Position numbers and translations under genes: made by a program. From Bordetella genomosp. 8 (GTDB lineage Bacteria; Pseudomonadota; Gammaproteobacteria; Burkholderiales; Burkholderiaceae_B), in NCBI RefSeq assembly GCF_002119685.1, contig NZ_CP021108.1, forward strand, positions 5,146,001-5,210,000: 64,000 nt of DNA, given 5' to 3'. The notes below the pieces were generated by a model. That model was not told the origin of the DNA, searched no databases, and was given only the letters and a program-made list of their open reading frames with translations. Of the stretch, positions 1-8,854 are shown one piece after another; within the stretch, counting starts at the first letter, position 1, and every line of letters starts with the position of its first letter.

Positions 1-2228
1 AGGCCGCCATCCCGCCCACCGTGCAGGTGAACACCATCATCGATCGCACCGCGAATATCCGCGCGTCGGTGCAGGATGTGGAATTCACGCTGATCCTGAC
101 CATCGTGCTGGTGGTGATGATCATCTTCGTCTTCCTGCGCGACATCGCCGCCACGCTGATACCCTGCGTCACCGTCCCGCTGGCCTTGATGGGCACGGCC
201 GGCATGATGTACGTGGCCGGGTTCAGCCTGGACAACCTGTCATTGATGGCGCTGACCATCGCCGTGGGTTTCGTGGTCGACGATGCCATCGTCATGCTGG
301 AGAACATCTATCGCCACGTCGAGGACGGCATGGGGCCGCTGGAAGCCGCCTACAAGGGCGCCGGGGAGATCGGCTTCACCATCGTGTCGATCTCGGTGTC
401 GTTGGTGGCGGTGTTCATCCCTCTGCTGTTGATGGGCGGCATCGTCGGCCGGCTGTTCCGCGAGTTCGCCGTCACCGTCACGCTGACCATCCTGGTGTCG
501 GTCATCGTCTCGCTGACGCTGACGCCCATGCTGTGCTCGCGCTACCTGAAGAACCAGCACGGCCGCCAGCATGGCCGCCTGTTCATGCTGTTCGAGCGCG
601 GCTTCGACGCCATGCTGGGCGGCTACAAGCGCGGCCTGCAATGGGTGCTGCGCCATCAGTTCATCACCCTGCTCAGCTTCATCGCCACGGTCGCGGTGAC
701 CGGATTGATGTTCGTCACCATACCCAAGGGATTTTTCCCGCAGCAGGACACCGGCTATATCTTCGGCTTCGCCCAGTCGTCGCAGGATTCTTCCTTCGGC
801 GCCATGAACCGCCGCATGGTGCAGCTGGCCGATATCGTGCGCCAGGACAAGGACGTGGCGGCCTTCGGCATGAGCGGCGACCAGACGCAGTTCAACACCG
901 GCCGCTTCTTCATCGGGCTGCGCTCCAAGGAAGACGGCCGCACCGACAATGCCGACGAGGTCATCCGCCGCCTGCGGCCCAAGGTCGCGCAGGTGGAAGG
1001 CGTGACCCTGTATATGCAGGCCGGCCAGGACATCAACGTCGGCGGCCGGCTGTCGCGCACGCAATACCAGTACACCCTGACCGATTCCAACCTGGATGAA
1101 CTCAACCAATGGGCGCCGCGGCTGTCCACGCGTTTCGCCCAGTTGCCGCAGTTGACCGACGTGGCGTCGGACCAGCAGAGCAACGCGCCCACCGCCACGC
1201 TGACCATAGACCGCGCGCGGGCATCCAGCTTCGGCATCTCGCCCGCCCTGATCGATTCCACCATCTACGATGCCATCGGCCAACGGCAGGTCGCCCAGTA
1301 CTTCACGCAGTTGAACAGCTATCACGTGGTGCTGGAAGTGACGCCGGCGCTGCAGCGCGATCCCTCGCTGTTCGACAAGCTGTACCTGACCTCGCCGCTG
1401 ACCGGCGAGCAGGTGCCGCTGTCCACCTTCGTGAAGCTGGACACGAGCAAGACCAACTACCTGGCCATCAACCACCAGGGCCAGTTTCCGGCGGTCACCC
1501 TGTCGTTCAACCTGGCGCCGGGGACCTCGCTGGGCGAGGCCGTGCAGGCCATCAACGCCGCGCAGACGGAAATGGGCGTGCCGGCCACGCTGATCGGCTC
1601 CTTCCAGGGCGCGGCGCGCGCCTTTGGCGATTCGCTCAAATCGCAGCCCTACCTGATCGCCGCGGCGCTGATCGCGGTCTATATCGTCCTGGGCTTCCTG
1701 TACGAAAGCTATATCCATCCGCTGACCATCCTGTCCACGCTGCCCTCGGCCGGACTGGGCGCGCTGCTGATCCTGCGGGCCGGAGGCTACGACCTGAGCG
1801 TGATCGCGCTGATCGGCATCATCCTGCTGATCGGCATCGTCAAGAAGAACGGCATCATGATGATCGACTTCGCCCTGCATGCCGAACGCGAGCACGGCAT
1901 GTCGCCGCAGGAAGCCATCTACCAGGCCTGCCTGCTGCGGTTCCGGCCCATCATGATGACCACCATGTGCGCCCTGCTGAGCGGCCTGCCCCTGATGCTG
2001 AGCAACGGCCAGGGCGCGGAGTTGCGTCGCCCGCTCGGCTACGCCATGGTCGGCGGCCTGATCGTTTCGCAGGCGTTGACCCTGTTCAGTACGCCGGTGG
2101 TCTACCTGTACTTGGACCGCGCGCATTACTGGTATCTGCGCCGCAAGGAGGCGCGCGCCGCGCGCAAGGCGGCGGCGCATCCGGCCGCCGGCGACGGCGA
2201 GCCGCGCGAACCGCTGGTGCAGAAATAA
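1..2228 (+). CDS. RND multidrug efflux permease, MdtC/MuxC-like (5' end outside window)
   Basis: Inner-membrane proton-driven pump subunit of a tripartite efflux system. The open frame runs in from the left edge (in frame from base 3), so about 735 of the usual 1,030 residues are present and the N-terminal quarter is missing. The text shows the end of the first porter domain, a transmembrane block with the Asp-Asp proton-relay pair (VVDDAIVMLEN, near base 280), the second porter/docking domain, and the C-terminal transmembrane block with the conserved Lys (IVKKNG). The wording around IRASVQDV and IPKGFFPQQDTGY resembles MdtB/MdtC and MuxB/MuxC rather than AcrB. The C-terminus is a basic, alanine-rich cytoplasmic tail. 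A two-component system starts 50 bases downstream and may control or be co-transcribed with the pump. Substrate unknown. Confidence 0.93.
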   Translation, partial: AAIPPTVQVNTIIDRTANIRASVQDVEFTLILTIVLVVMIIFVFLRDIAATLIPCVTVPLALMGTAGMMYVAGFSLDNLSLMALTIAVGFVVDDAIVMLENIYRHVEDGMGPLEAAYKGAGEIGFTIVSISVSLVAVFIPLLLMGGIVGRLFREFAVTVTLTILVSVIVSLTLTPMLCSRYLKNQHGRQHGRLFMLFERGFDAMLGGYKRGLQWVLRHQFITLLSFIATVAVTGLMFVTIPKGFFPQQDTGYIFGFAQSSQDSSFGAMNRRMVQLADIVRQDKDVAAFGMSGDQTQFNTGRFFIGLRSKEDGRTDNADEVIRRLRPKVAQVEGVTLYMQAGQDINVGGRLSRTQYQYTLTDSNLDELNQWAPRLSTRFAQLPQLTDVASDQQSNAPTATLTIDRARASSFGISPALIDSTIYDAIGQRQVAQYFTQLNSYHVVLEVTPALQRDPSLFDKLYLTSPLTGEQVPLSTFVKLDTSKTNYLAINHQGQFPAVTLSFNLAPGTSLGEAVQAINAAQTEMGVPATLIGSFQGAARAFGDSLKSQPYLIAAALIAVYIVLGFLYESYIHPLTILSTLPSAGLGALLILRAGGYDLSVIALIGIILLIGIVKKNGIMMIDFALHAEREHGMSPQEAIYQACLLRFRPIMMTTMCALLSGLPLMLSNGQGAELRRPLGYAMVGGLIVSQALTLFSTPVVYLYLDRAHYWYLRRKEARAARKAAAHPAAGDGEPREPLVQK

Positions 2229-2278
2229 GGTAAAAGAACCGCAGTTCCGCACCTTTGTGCCCCCAACAGCGCCCTGCC

Positions 2279-2965
2279 ATGAAAATCCTGATCGTCGAAG
2301 ACGAGCTCAAAACGGCCGACTACCTGCACAAGGGCCTGACCGAGCAGGGCTGCGCCGTCGATCTGGCGCACAACGGTGTCGACGGCCAGTATCTGGCGGT
2401 GGAACACGCCTACGACGTCATCGTGCTGGACGTCATGCTGCCGGGGCTGGACGGCTTCCAGGTGCTGCGCGAACTGCGCCGCTACCGCCAGACGCCGGTC
2501 ATCATGCTCACGGCGCGCGACAGCGTGGAGGACCGCATCCGCGGCCTGCAGGACGGTGCCGACGACTACCTGGTCAAGCCCTTTTCCTTCCTGGAGCTGC
2601 TGGCCCGCCTGCAGGCGCTGACGCGCCGCGGACGTACCCAGGAGCCCATGCACCTGCGTATCGGCGACCTGCAGATCGACCTGGCCAGCCGCAAGGCGCA
2701 GCGCGCCGGCGTGCGCATCGACCTGACCGCCAAGGAGTTCGCCCTGCTGGCCGTCCTGGCCCGCCGCAAGGGCGAGATCCTGTCCAAGACCGCGATCGCC
2801 GAACTGGTCTGGGACATGAACTTCGACAGCAACGTCAATGTCGTCGAAGTCGCCATCAAGCGCCTGCGCGCCAAGATCGACAGCCCCTTCGGCACGCGTC
2901 TGCTGCATACCATCCGCGGCATGGGCTACGTGCTGGAACAGCGCGACGACGCGCAGCCCGAATGA
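2279..2965 (+). CDS. OmpR-family response regulator, heavy-metal (CusR/IrlR) type
   Basis: DNA-binding response regulator of 228 residues. The receiver domain occupies residues 1-115, with acidic pocket E7-D8-E9, phospho-acceptor D51 (VLDVMLPG) and K100 (DDYLVKPF). A winged-helix output domain follows (residues 125-225), ending in the usual IRGMGYVLE. The wording matches the CusR/IrlR heavy-metal branch. The ATG at 2279 is chosen because the receiver fold starts directly there; an upstream in-frame GTG would add only a non-conserved extension. The stop overlaps the start of the kinase gene (ATGA), which implies translational coupling. Placement right after the RND gene suggests it regulates efflux. 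Confidence 0.95.
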   Translation: MKILIVEDELKTADYLHKGLTEQGCAVDLAHNGVDGQYLAVEHAYDVIVLDVMLPGLDGFQVLRELRRYRQTPVIMLTARDSVEDRIRGLQDGADDYLVKPFSFLELLARLQALTRRGRTQEPMHLRIGDLQIDLASRKAQRAGVRIDLTAKEFALLAVLARRKGEILSKTAIAELVWDMNFDSNVNVVEVAIKRLRAKIDSPFGTRLLHTIRGMGYVLEQRDDAQPE

Positions 2966-4341
2966 AGCCGGCCGCGTCCATCACCACCCGGCTGGCGCTG
3001 ATGTTCGCGTCGGTCGCGCTCCTGACCTTCTCGCTGATCGGCGCCGCCCTGTACGGCGTGTTGCGCGCGGAACTCGCCCGCCAGCAGACCGACGTGCTGA
3101 ACACCACCGCCAACGAAATGCTCTATGCGCTGAACCGCATGGGCAATACCGAGCGCTGGAGCCGCGCGGAAACCAAGATGGATACGCTGACGCCGGCCGA
3201 CGGCAGCCTGCGGTTCTGGATACTCAGCCCGGATCCGGCCTATGCCTACGGCAAGGACGTCCCCGCGGCGCTGAGCGCGGCACCGCCGCCCGACGGCTTC
3301 GACAGCGTCGCCATTCCGGGCCGCGAGTACCCCATGCGCATCCTGGTGCGCACCGTGCCCGCGCTGCAGGACCGCCCGCAGGTGAAGTTCATCGTCGGCA
3401 TCGAGACCGCGCCGTATTTCCATACCCTGCACAGCTTCCTGATCGCGCTGGCCGGCCTGCTGCTGTCCGCCGTCGTGCTGATCATGTTCCTGGGCCATTG
3501 GGTCGCGCGCATGGGCCTGCTGCCATTGCAACGGCTGTCCGACGAGGCGCGCAAGCTCAGCCCGCGCCACCTGGCCCAGCGGCTGGACGTGGCCACCCTG
3601 CCCATCGAGCTGGCCGACCTGGCCGGCGCGTTCAATGGCGCGCTGGGCAGGCTGGAAATCGCCTATACGCGACTGGAAGCCTTCAACGCCGACGTCGCCC
3701 ATGAATTGCGCACGCCCCTGACCAACCTGATCGGCCAGACGCAGGTCGCGCTGTCGCGCCGCCGCAGCGTGGCCGACCTGGAAGAAGTACTGCAATCCAA
3801 CCTGGAGGAACTGGACAGCCTGCGCGCCATCGTCAACGACATGCTGTTCCTGGCGCGCGCCGACCAGGGGGAAGCCGCCACCGGGCTGGTGCGCACACCG
3901 GTTGCCGCCGAGGTCGGCAAGACGATCGAGTTCTTCGAGTTCGTGCTGGACGACATGCGGCTTTCCGTGGACATCGAAGGCGATACCCTGGCCGAGGCGT
4001 CGCTGGACACCGCCCGCTTTCGACGCGCCGTGACGAACCTGCTGCAGAACGCCATCCAGCACACCGCATGCGGCGGGCGGATTACGGTACGCATCGATCC
4101 GCAACCGGGCAGCGTGCGCGTGGCGGTGTCCAATCCGGGCGCGCCCATCGATCCCATCCATCTGCCGCGCCTGTTCGATCGCTTCTACCGCGTGGATGCG
4201 TCGCGCCACGACAAGGGCGACACCCATGGCCACGGCCTGGGCCTGGCCATCGTCAAGGCCGTGGCGACCATGCACGGCGGCGACGTGTTCGCCACCAGCG
4301 ACCACGGCTCGACGACCATAGGCTTCAGCGTACTGGCCTGA
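2962..4341 (+). CDS. Sensor histidine kinase, CusS/IrlS type
   Basis: Membrane sensor kinase of 459 residues, partner of the preceding regulator (4-base ATGA overlap). A first membrane segment lies at about residues 11-33, followed by a periplasmic sensor region of about 120 residues and a second membrane segment at about 157-179. A HAMP linker follows, then a dimerisation/phosphoacceptor helix with H247 ([10 protein letters not shown]). The ATPase domain has an N-box ([10 protein letters not shown], near 359), an F-box (DRFYRVD) and a G-box ([10 protein letters not shown], near 424). The signal is not evident; relatives sense copper, silver or other envelope stress. No clear terminator follows; a 640-base non-coding gap separates it from the autotransporters. 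Confidence 0.95.
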   Translation: MKPAASITTRLALMFASVALLTFSLIGAALYGVLRAELARQQTDVLNTTANEMLYALNRMGNTERWSRAETKMDTLTPADGSLRFWILSPDPAYAYGKDVPAALSAAPPPDGFDSVAIPGREYPMRILVRTVPALQDRPQVKFIVGIETAPYFHTLHSFLIALAGLLLSAVVLIMFLGHWVARMGLLPLQRLSDEARKLSPRHLAQRLDVATLPIELADLAGAFNGALGRLEIAYTRLEAFNADVAHELRTPLTNLIGQTQVALSRRRSVADLEEVLQSNLEELDSLRAIVNDMLFLARADQGEAATGLVRTPVAAEVGKTIEFFEFVLDDMRLSVDIEGDTLAEASLDTARFRRAVTNLLQNAIQHTACGGRITVRIDPQPGSVRVAVSNPGAPIDPIHLPRLFDRFYRVDASRHDKGDTHGHGLGLAIVKAVATMHGGDVFATSDHGSTTIGFSVLA

Positions 4342-4481
4342 CGGCGTCGCGTGCGCACGCCGGCGGGCTACGTGTAAACCCGGGGTGGCGGACGTCGATC
4401 TGGTAATCCTGGATTGCATAATCGCGCGGCGCGGCGGGTCTTGCGCAATGAGTAAGTCTTATAAATTCTGCGGACTTGGAA

Positions 4482-4500
4482 TTCCTGCCACAGGCAGGAA
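4482..4500. promoter_or_regulatory. Perfect inverted repeat TTCCTGCC-ACA-GGCAGGAA
   Basis: Two 8-base arms, exactly complementary and three bases apart, sit in an AT-richer part of the leader region, about 480 bases before the autotransporter start and 140 bases after the kinase stop. It could be a protein-binding site or a small hairpin. It lacks a following T-run, so it is not a standard terminator. Confidence 0.4.
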
Positions 4501-4649
4501 CGCGGCCCCCACGCTCGCAACGAACGGGCGTCTGAATGACAGCACCCGGTTGCACATAAATAGAGTCTGGTCGTAGAGTCCGCCGCTTCATGAATTCGCC
4601 TATCCTTTCCCCGCATCGCCATCCCGTACCCGCGGTACACGCCGCGTCA

Positions 4650-4694
4650 GCTGCATTAGCTGCATTAGCCGCATCAATTGCATTGGCTGCATCA
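4650..4694. repeat. Five imperfect 9-bp tandem repeats (GCTGCATTA-like)
   Basis: Successive units read GCTGCATTA, GCTGCATTA, GCCGCATCA, ATTGCATTG and GCTGCATCA. The array lies about 290 bases upstream of the autotransporter start and outside any credible gene. The first two copies are identical, the others degenerate. Confidence 0.6.
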
Positions 4695-4982
4695 GCCCCG
4701 CATGCGATGCATGCGCCGGCCCGCGCTACCGGCAATTCATAGCCACGGGCGGCAAGCCTCCCACCGCCACCCGGTCCACCTGGCCCACCTGATCCGCATA
4801 TAGCGCCGCGCATCGCGCCGGCGTCGGCTTCGTGCGCCTTGCATGGTCGCTATCGCACCGAGTCCGCCACGGCGTGATCCATCGCGCGGCGCCTGCACGC
4901 GCCGAGCGCATCCATATCCATCCTTCACCAGAGAGTACGCAGCACCGATCCGCCAGCACCCTTCCAGCGCTAAAGGAGCAGT

Positions 4983-7900
4983 ATGTCTTACCCGCATCAC
5001 CCTGCATCCCCGCCATCGTCGTACCCGCATTCGATGTTCCAGCGCTTCCGCCTACCCGGCGGAGTTCCCGTTTCCCACCGTGGACAGCAGCCATGGATCC
5101 GTCGCGCCGTGTATGGCGCGACCTCATTCGGCCTGCTGGCCTATCCTCCCGATCCCGTCTATGCCGGCGGCGACGCCAGGCAGTACGGACCGGCCAGCGC
5201 CACCGTCACGTTGAGCGCCGGCGACCCCGGCGCCACGGCGCATGCGCGGGGTCCCATCGCGACCACCGGCGCCAGCGAACACGCGGTACTGGCCTTGCAG
5301 CCCGGCGCCGCCGTCTTGTCCGGCCCGGTATCGACTCGCGGCGATGACGCCTACGGCATCCACTACGGGGCCGGCGTGCGCCTGATCATCACCGATACCG
5401 ACATCGTCACGCGCGGCGCGCGCGCGCATGCCGTGCAAGGCGTGCAAGGCGCGGCAGGCGGCGCCGCCGCATCGGCGCCAGGCGAACTCGCGTTGCAGCG
5501 CGGCTCGATCACCTTGTTCGGCCACGACAGCACCGCCGTATACGCGACCGCGCCCGTCGTCCGCCTGGGTCGTCCGCTGCAACCCACCAACCCCGCGAAG
5601 CTGTGGAGCATGGGCTACGACAGGCCCGCCAGCGCGCATCAGACAGACGTGCGCATCCTGGGCCAGGCGCCCCGCAATACCGGCATTTCCATACGCGGCC
5701 GCCGGCGGCTGGAGCTGAATGGCGTCGCCATCGATCTGCACGACACCGGCTCGGTCGCGATGTCGATCGGCGCCAGCGCGCGCGTCGACGGCAGGAACGT
5801 CGGCATCGCGGCGACGGGATCCGACAGCTTCGGCCTACGCGTACGCGGCGCTGCCGCCAGGCGCGCCGATGGCGAGGCCTGCCCCGCGCCGACCGAACTG
5901 CACCTGGCCGATGGCTTCATCGCCATGGCCGGAGCCAACTCACCGGCGGTGGAAGTGGTGCGCGCGCTGGTTACGCTCAAGGACGTCTCCGTCACGACCT
6001 CGAAGGACGCCCGCTTTGCCGTCGGCAACGAGGCCGGCACGTTCCGCATGCAGGCCACGCAGGGCCGTGTCGAGCTGCGCAGCACCGGTTCCGCGCTGGC
6101 CGCCTGGACCGGCAATGACAGGGAAACGGCCAGCTTCGATTTCCGCAACGTGTCCATCCACAGCGGATCGGGCAGCCTGCTCGAAGTGGGCCGCGATCGC
6201 GGGGATAGCGGGCCGGCGCGGCCCGCGCACGTCAAGCTGACGCTGGACGACAGCGATGCGCGCGGCCGCATCTGGAGCGGCGATCCCGGCGCGCCGCGCG
6301 TGGACGTCACCTTGAAGCGCGGCGCCGCGTGGCAGGGGCATACGGACATCGGGCGGACGGTGACGGTGGAAAGCCGGGGCGCGTGGACGCTGGATGGAGA
6401 TTCCAGGGTGCAGCGGGTGCTGCTGCACAACGGAACGGTCGCCTTTCGCGAACCGGATCCGGATGAACGGCCTGCTGCGGCGCCGACCCGGCGGGGTTCC
6501 ACGTACACGGTCGAAACGCCTCATTCCCGGCCGCCCGGCGAGCGCGCGCAAGCCACCTTCCACCGGCTGCACGTACTGGAGGACATCGACGGCAAGGGCA
6601 CCGTGGACATGCGTGCCGATACGGCGCGGGGATCGGGCGACAGCATCGTGGTGGACGGCGCCGTACGCGGAAACATCAGCGTGGCGGTGCGCGACACCCG
6701 CGCGATGAGCCAGGCCGTGACTTCCGTGCCGCTGATCCATGCAAGGAAGGGCGGGAGCGCCACCTACACACTGGCGAACAATGCGCCGCGCGTCATGCTC
6801 GCGGGCCATGCCTTCCAGCTGCGAAAGGAGAAGGCGGACGACGGACCCGCGGTGACCGTATGGGTGGTGCCGGAAGGCGCGCCCTTCATCCGGGGCCACG
6901 ACACGATGGACCTGCCGCCACCGGGCGACGGCCCGGTCGTGGTGGCGGAAGTGGCGCCCGCGTCGCACGGCGGGGTCGATTACATGCATCTCCCGCCGGC
7001 CACGCCGCCAGCCGCGCCCATCGTCGGGCCGGCGCCCACGCATGGCGGAATGGAGCGCAAGCGGGAACGCGAGGTCGCGGTGGCGGGGAATCCTTCCGGC
7101 AATCCTTCCGGCAATCCTCCCGGGATTCCTTCCGGGGATACACCGACGGTGCGCGGCCCGGGTCCGTCGACGGTCACGGTCGGGAAGGATGGCAAGGATC
7201 CCGCGCGCGAAGGACCGCCGGGGACCATGGGTGACCGGCCCATCGTCGCGACCATGCGTCCGCCGGCGCAGGCGCCTGCTCCCGCGCCTGTGCCTGTGCC
7301 TGTGCCCGTGCCGGAGCCGGCTCCGCGGCCCGGCGATGGTCCCGTACCGGTTCAGGAGCGAGAACCGGGAGGGCACGGCGAACCCGTGGATTTGCCGGGC
7401 GATCCGCCCTCGCCCGCCAGGCCTGGCGAGAACGATCCGTCCAGCGAGAACCCTGATGGGCCGGCCGACACGCCACCGGTCGCCAATGTCCCCGCCGATG
7501 TGCCCGCCGACGTCCCTGCCGACGTCCCTGCCGATGTCCCTGTCGACGTCCCTGCCGATGTTCCTGTCGATGAGCCCGCCGATGAGTCCGTCGATCAGCC
7601 TGCCGATGACATCGCCGAAGACACCTCCGAAGCCGCCGCGGAGGAAACCACCGAAGCAGCACCTGAAACGTCCGCCGAAGCGCTCGCGGAAGCACCCGCC
7701 GAGCCCCCTGCGGCGGAGCCGGCCGCGCCCGCGATCGCCCTGTCGTCTCAGGACCGGCTCGTCGTCACCAACTCCGCACTGGCCGCTGGCCAGGGCATCT
7801 GGAACGCCCAGCTCGGCGCCATCGACCGGCGCATGCGCGCGGTCCGCCACGGCGATGGCATCGCTCCCCCCAGCGGCATCCACGCGATCGATTCCGCCAG

Positions 7901-8693
7901 CCTGGGCATCTGGATGGAAGCGCTCGACGGCAAGCAGAAGATCGACAACCCGCTCACCGGCGATTACCGGCAGGAGCTGCATGGCTTCATTGCCGGCGTG
8001 GACCGCGCCATCGACGTCGCCGCCGGCCGTTGGCACATCGGCCTGCTGGCGGCGCAGGCGCACAGCCGCCGCGACTTCGATAACGGCAAGGGCAGCACGC
8101 GCAGCACGCACGTCGGCGGCTATGCAACCTTCCTGGGTCCGCGCGGCAGCTATGCGACCGCCATCGTTTCCGCGGGCCGCTATCGGCACGACATGCATGG
8201 CGAAGCGGCCGACGGCGGCCCACTCAGCGGATCGTTCCGCAACAAGGGCATCGGCGCCTCTCTGGAAGCCGGCCGCCGCGTCGAACTGCCGCGTTCGTGG
8301 TTCGTCGAGCCCTACGCCGGCGTGAGCTATCTGCGCGTCGGCGGCGCACGGTACAGGCTCAACGACGGCACCCAGGTCCGCGATCGCGGCGGCCATTCCT
8401 TGCAATGGCGCGCCGGCGGCCGCATCGGCCGCGCCATCGACACCGCCAGCGGCGGCACCGTCACGCCCTATGTGCGCGTGGGCTATGCCTACGAACAAGG
8501 CAACCGCAACCGGCTGTCGGTCGATGGCGCGAACCTGAACGCCGACCTGGGCGGCAGCCGCGTCGAAGTGGGCGCGGGTATCGAAGCCCGCCTGGGCAAG
8601 GCGCACGGCCTGTACGTCGACCTGGGTTATGCCAAGGGCAAGCGCTTCGAGCAATCGCGCGTGGTGACCGTGGGCTACCAGTACCGCTGGTAG
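4983..8693 (+). CDS. Pertactin-like autotransporter, tandem paralogue 1
   Basis: Self-exporting outer-membrane adhesin/virulence-type protein of 1,236 residues (type Va secretion). A long N-terminal extension of about 45 residues precedes a short hydrophobic stretch ending PVYA, the probable signal cleavage region. The passenger (about 65-650) is built of short beta-helix-like segments. A disordered Pro-rich linker follows (about 700-910) with GNPS repeats, a Pro/Val run and repeated VPAD tetrapeptides that turn acidic. The beta-barrel occupies the last 262 residues (from GIWMEAL, about 975) and ends in the aromatic GYQYRW needed for outer-membrane assembly. AAAGGAG precedes the ATG. The next gene is a clear paralogue (PAVEV and AVGNEAG blocks in both passengers). 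No RGD or protease triad was noticed; the ligand is unknown. Confidence 0.93.
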   Translation: MSYPHHPASPPSSYPHSMFQRFRLPGGVPVSHRGQQPWIRRAVYGATSFGLLAYPPDPVYAGGDARQYGPASATVTLSAGDPGATAHARGPIATTGASEHAVLALQPGAAVLSGPVSTRGDDAYGIHYGAGVRLIITDTDIVTRGARAHAVQGVQGAAGGAAASAPGELALQRGSITLFGHDSTAVYATAPVVRLGRPLQPTNPAKLWSMGYDRPASAHQTDVRILGQAPRNTGISIRGRRRLELNGVAIDLHDTGSVAMSIGASARVDGRNVGIAATGSDSFGLRVRGAAARRADGEACPAPTELHLADGFIAMAGANSPAVEVVRALVTLKDVSVTTSKDARFAVGNEAGTFRMQATQGRVELRSTGSALAAWTGNDRETASFDFRNVSIHSGSGSLLEVGRDRGDSGPARPAHVKLTLDDSDARGRIWSGDPGAPRVDVTLKRGAAWQGHTDIGRTVTVESRGAWTLDGDSRVQRVLLHNGTVAFREPDPDERPAAAPTRRGSTYTVETPHSRPPGERAQATFHRLHVLEDIDGKGTVDMRADTARGSGDSIVVDGAVRGNISVAVRDTRAMSQAVTSVPLIHARKGGSATYTLANNAPRVMLAGHAFQLRKEKADDGPAVTVWVVPEGAPFIRGHDTMDLPPPGDGPVVVAEVAPASHGGVDYMHLPPATPPAAPIVGPAPTHGGMERKREREVAVAGNPSGNPSGNPPGIPSGDTPTVRGPGPSTVTVGKDGKDPAREGPPGTMGDRPIVATMRPPAQAPAPAPVPVPVPVPEPAPRPGDGPVPVQEREPGGHGEPVDLPGDPPSPARPGENDPSSENPDGPADTPPVANVPADVPADVPADVPADVPVDVPADVPVDEPADESVDQPADDIAEDTSEAAAEETTEAAPETSAEALAEAPAEPPAAEPAAPAIALSSQDRLVVTNSALAAGQGIWNAQLGAIDRRMRAVRHGDGIAPPSGIHAIDSASLGIWMEALDGKQKIDNPLTGDYRQELHGFIAGVDRAIDVAAGRWHIGLLAAQAHSRRDFDNGKGSTRSTHVGGYATFLGPRGSYATAIVSAGRYRHDMHGEAADGGPLSGSFRNKGIGASLEAGRRVELPRSWFVEPYAGVSYLRVGGARYRLNDGTQVRDRGGHSLQWRAGGRIGRAIDTASGGTVTPYVRVGYAYEQGNRNRLSVDGANLNADLGGSRVEVGAGIEARLGKAHGLYVDLGYAKGKRFEQSRVVTVGYQYRW
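7087..7140. repeat. 12-bp repeats coding GNPS/GNPP in autotransporter 1
   Basis: The passenger linker encodes successive Gly-Asn-Pro-Ser type tetrapeptides from near-identical 12-base units (AATCCTTCCGGC-like). This is a low-complexity segment likely to vary in copy number between strains. Confidence 0.6.
7488..7610. repeat. 12-bp repeats coding VPAD tetrapeptides in autotransporter 1
   Basis: About eight tandem 12-base units (GTCCCTGCCGAC-like) encode Val-Pro-Ala-Asp and variants, forming a rigid acidic proline linker between passenger and barrel. Proline-rich repeats in the same position vary between strains in pertactin-type proteins. Confidence 0.7.
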
Positions 8694-8750
8694 CCCCACG
8701 GAACAGAAAAGCCGGCGAGCGCACATATCGCTCTGTCCTTCCCACGCACC

Positions 8751-8791
8751 GCCGGCCGCGATCGCCCACCACGAAGACGATCGCGGCCGGC
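8751..8791 (+). terminator. Hairpin terminator after autotransporter 1
   Basis: Perfect 14-bp stem (GCCGGCCGCGATCG and its complement) with a 13-base loop, starting 58 bases after the stop and followed by the T-rich TTGCTT. The same GGCCGCGATC wording recurs after autotransporter 2. Confidence 0.7.
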
Positions 8792-8854
8792 TTGCTTCAT
8801 GCCCGGCGCCGCCGGGCGGGAACCGTATCGCAGATGTCGGAGGAGCAAGCAGTC

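Larger units (their letters stand above)
4342..4982. other. Long intergenic region upstream of the first autotransporter
   Basis: I find no convincing gene in these 640 bases; the short frames present have no family motifs and no ribosome site. The region is less GC-rich than its surroundings between 4440 and 4580, which fits a promoter zone. It contains a perfect 8-bp hairpin (4482-4500) and a run of imperfect 9-bp repeats (4650-4694). A good ribosome site, AAAGGAG, lies just before the ATG at 4983. Confidence 0.6.

Noticed and set aside
240..2252. 670-codon open frame on the minus strand opposite the RND gene
   Set aside because: It is a mirror frame of a GC-rich coding sequence, rich in Arg, His, Gln and Gly with no motif, while the + strand encodes a clear RND permease.
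2926..4419. 497-codon minus-strand open frame opposite the sensor kinase
   Set aside because: Antisense of an unmistakable histidine kinase; no recognisable features of its own.
4325..4813. Minus-strand open frame of 162 codons in the gap before the autotransporters
   Set aside because: It includes Asn-Ala-Ala repeats from the 9-bp array but overlaps the kinase end, and lacks a ribosome site or recognisable domain.
7087..7610. Possible CRISPR-like array
   Set aside because: The short repeats are in-frame codon repeats within the autotransporter, with no spacer structure.
5940..8726. 928-codon minus-strand open frame opposite autotransporter 1
   Set aside because: Composition is low-complexity and basic with no family motif. 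The + strand encodes signal, repeats and barrel of an autotransporter.
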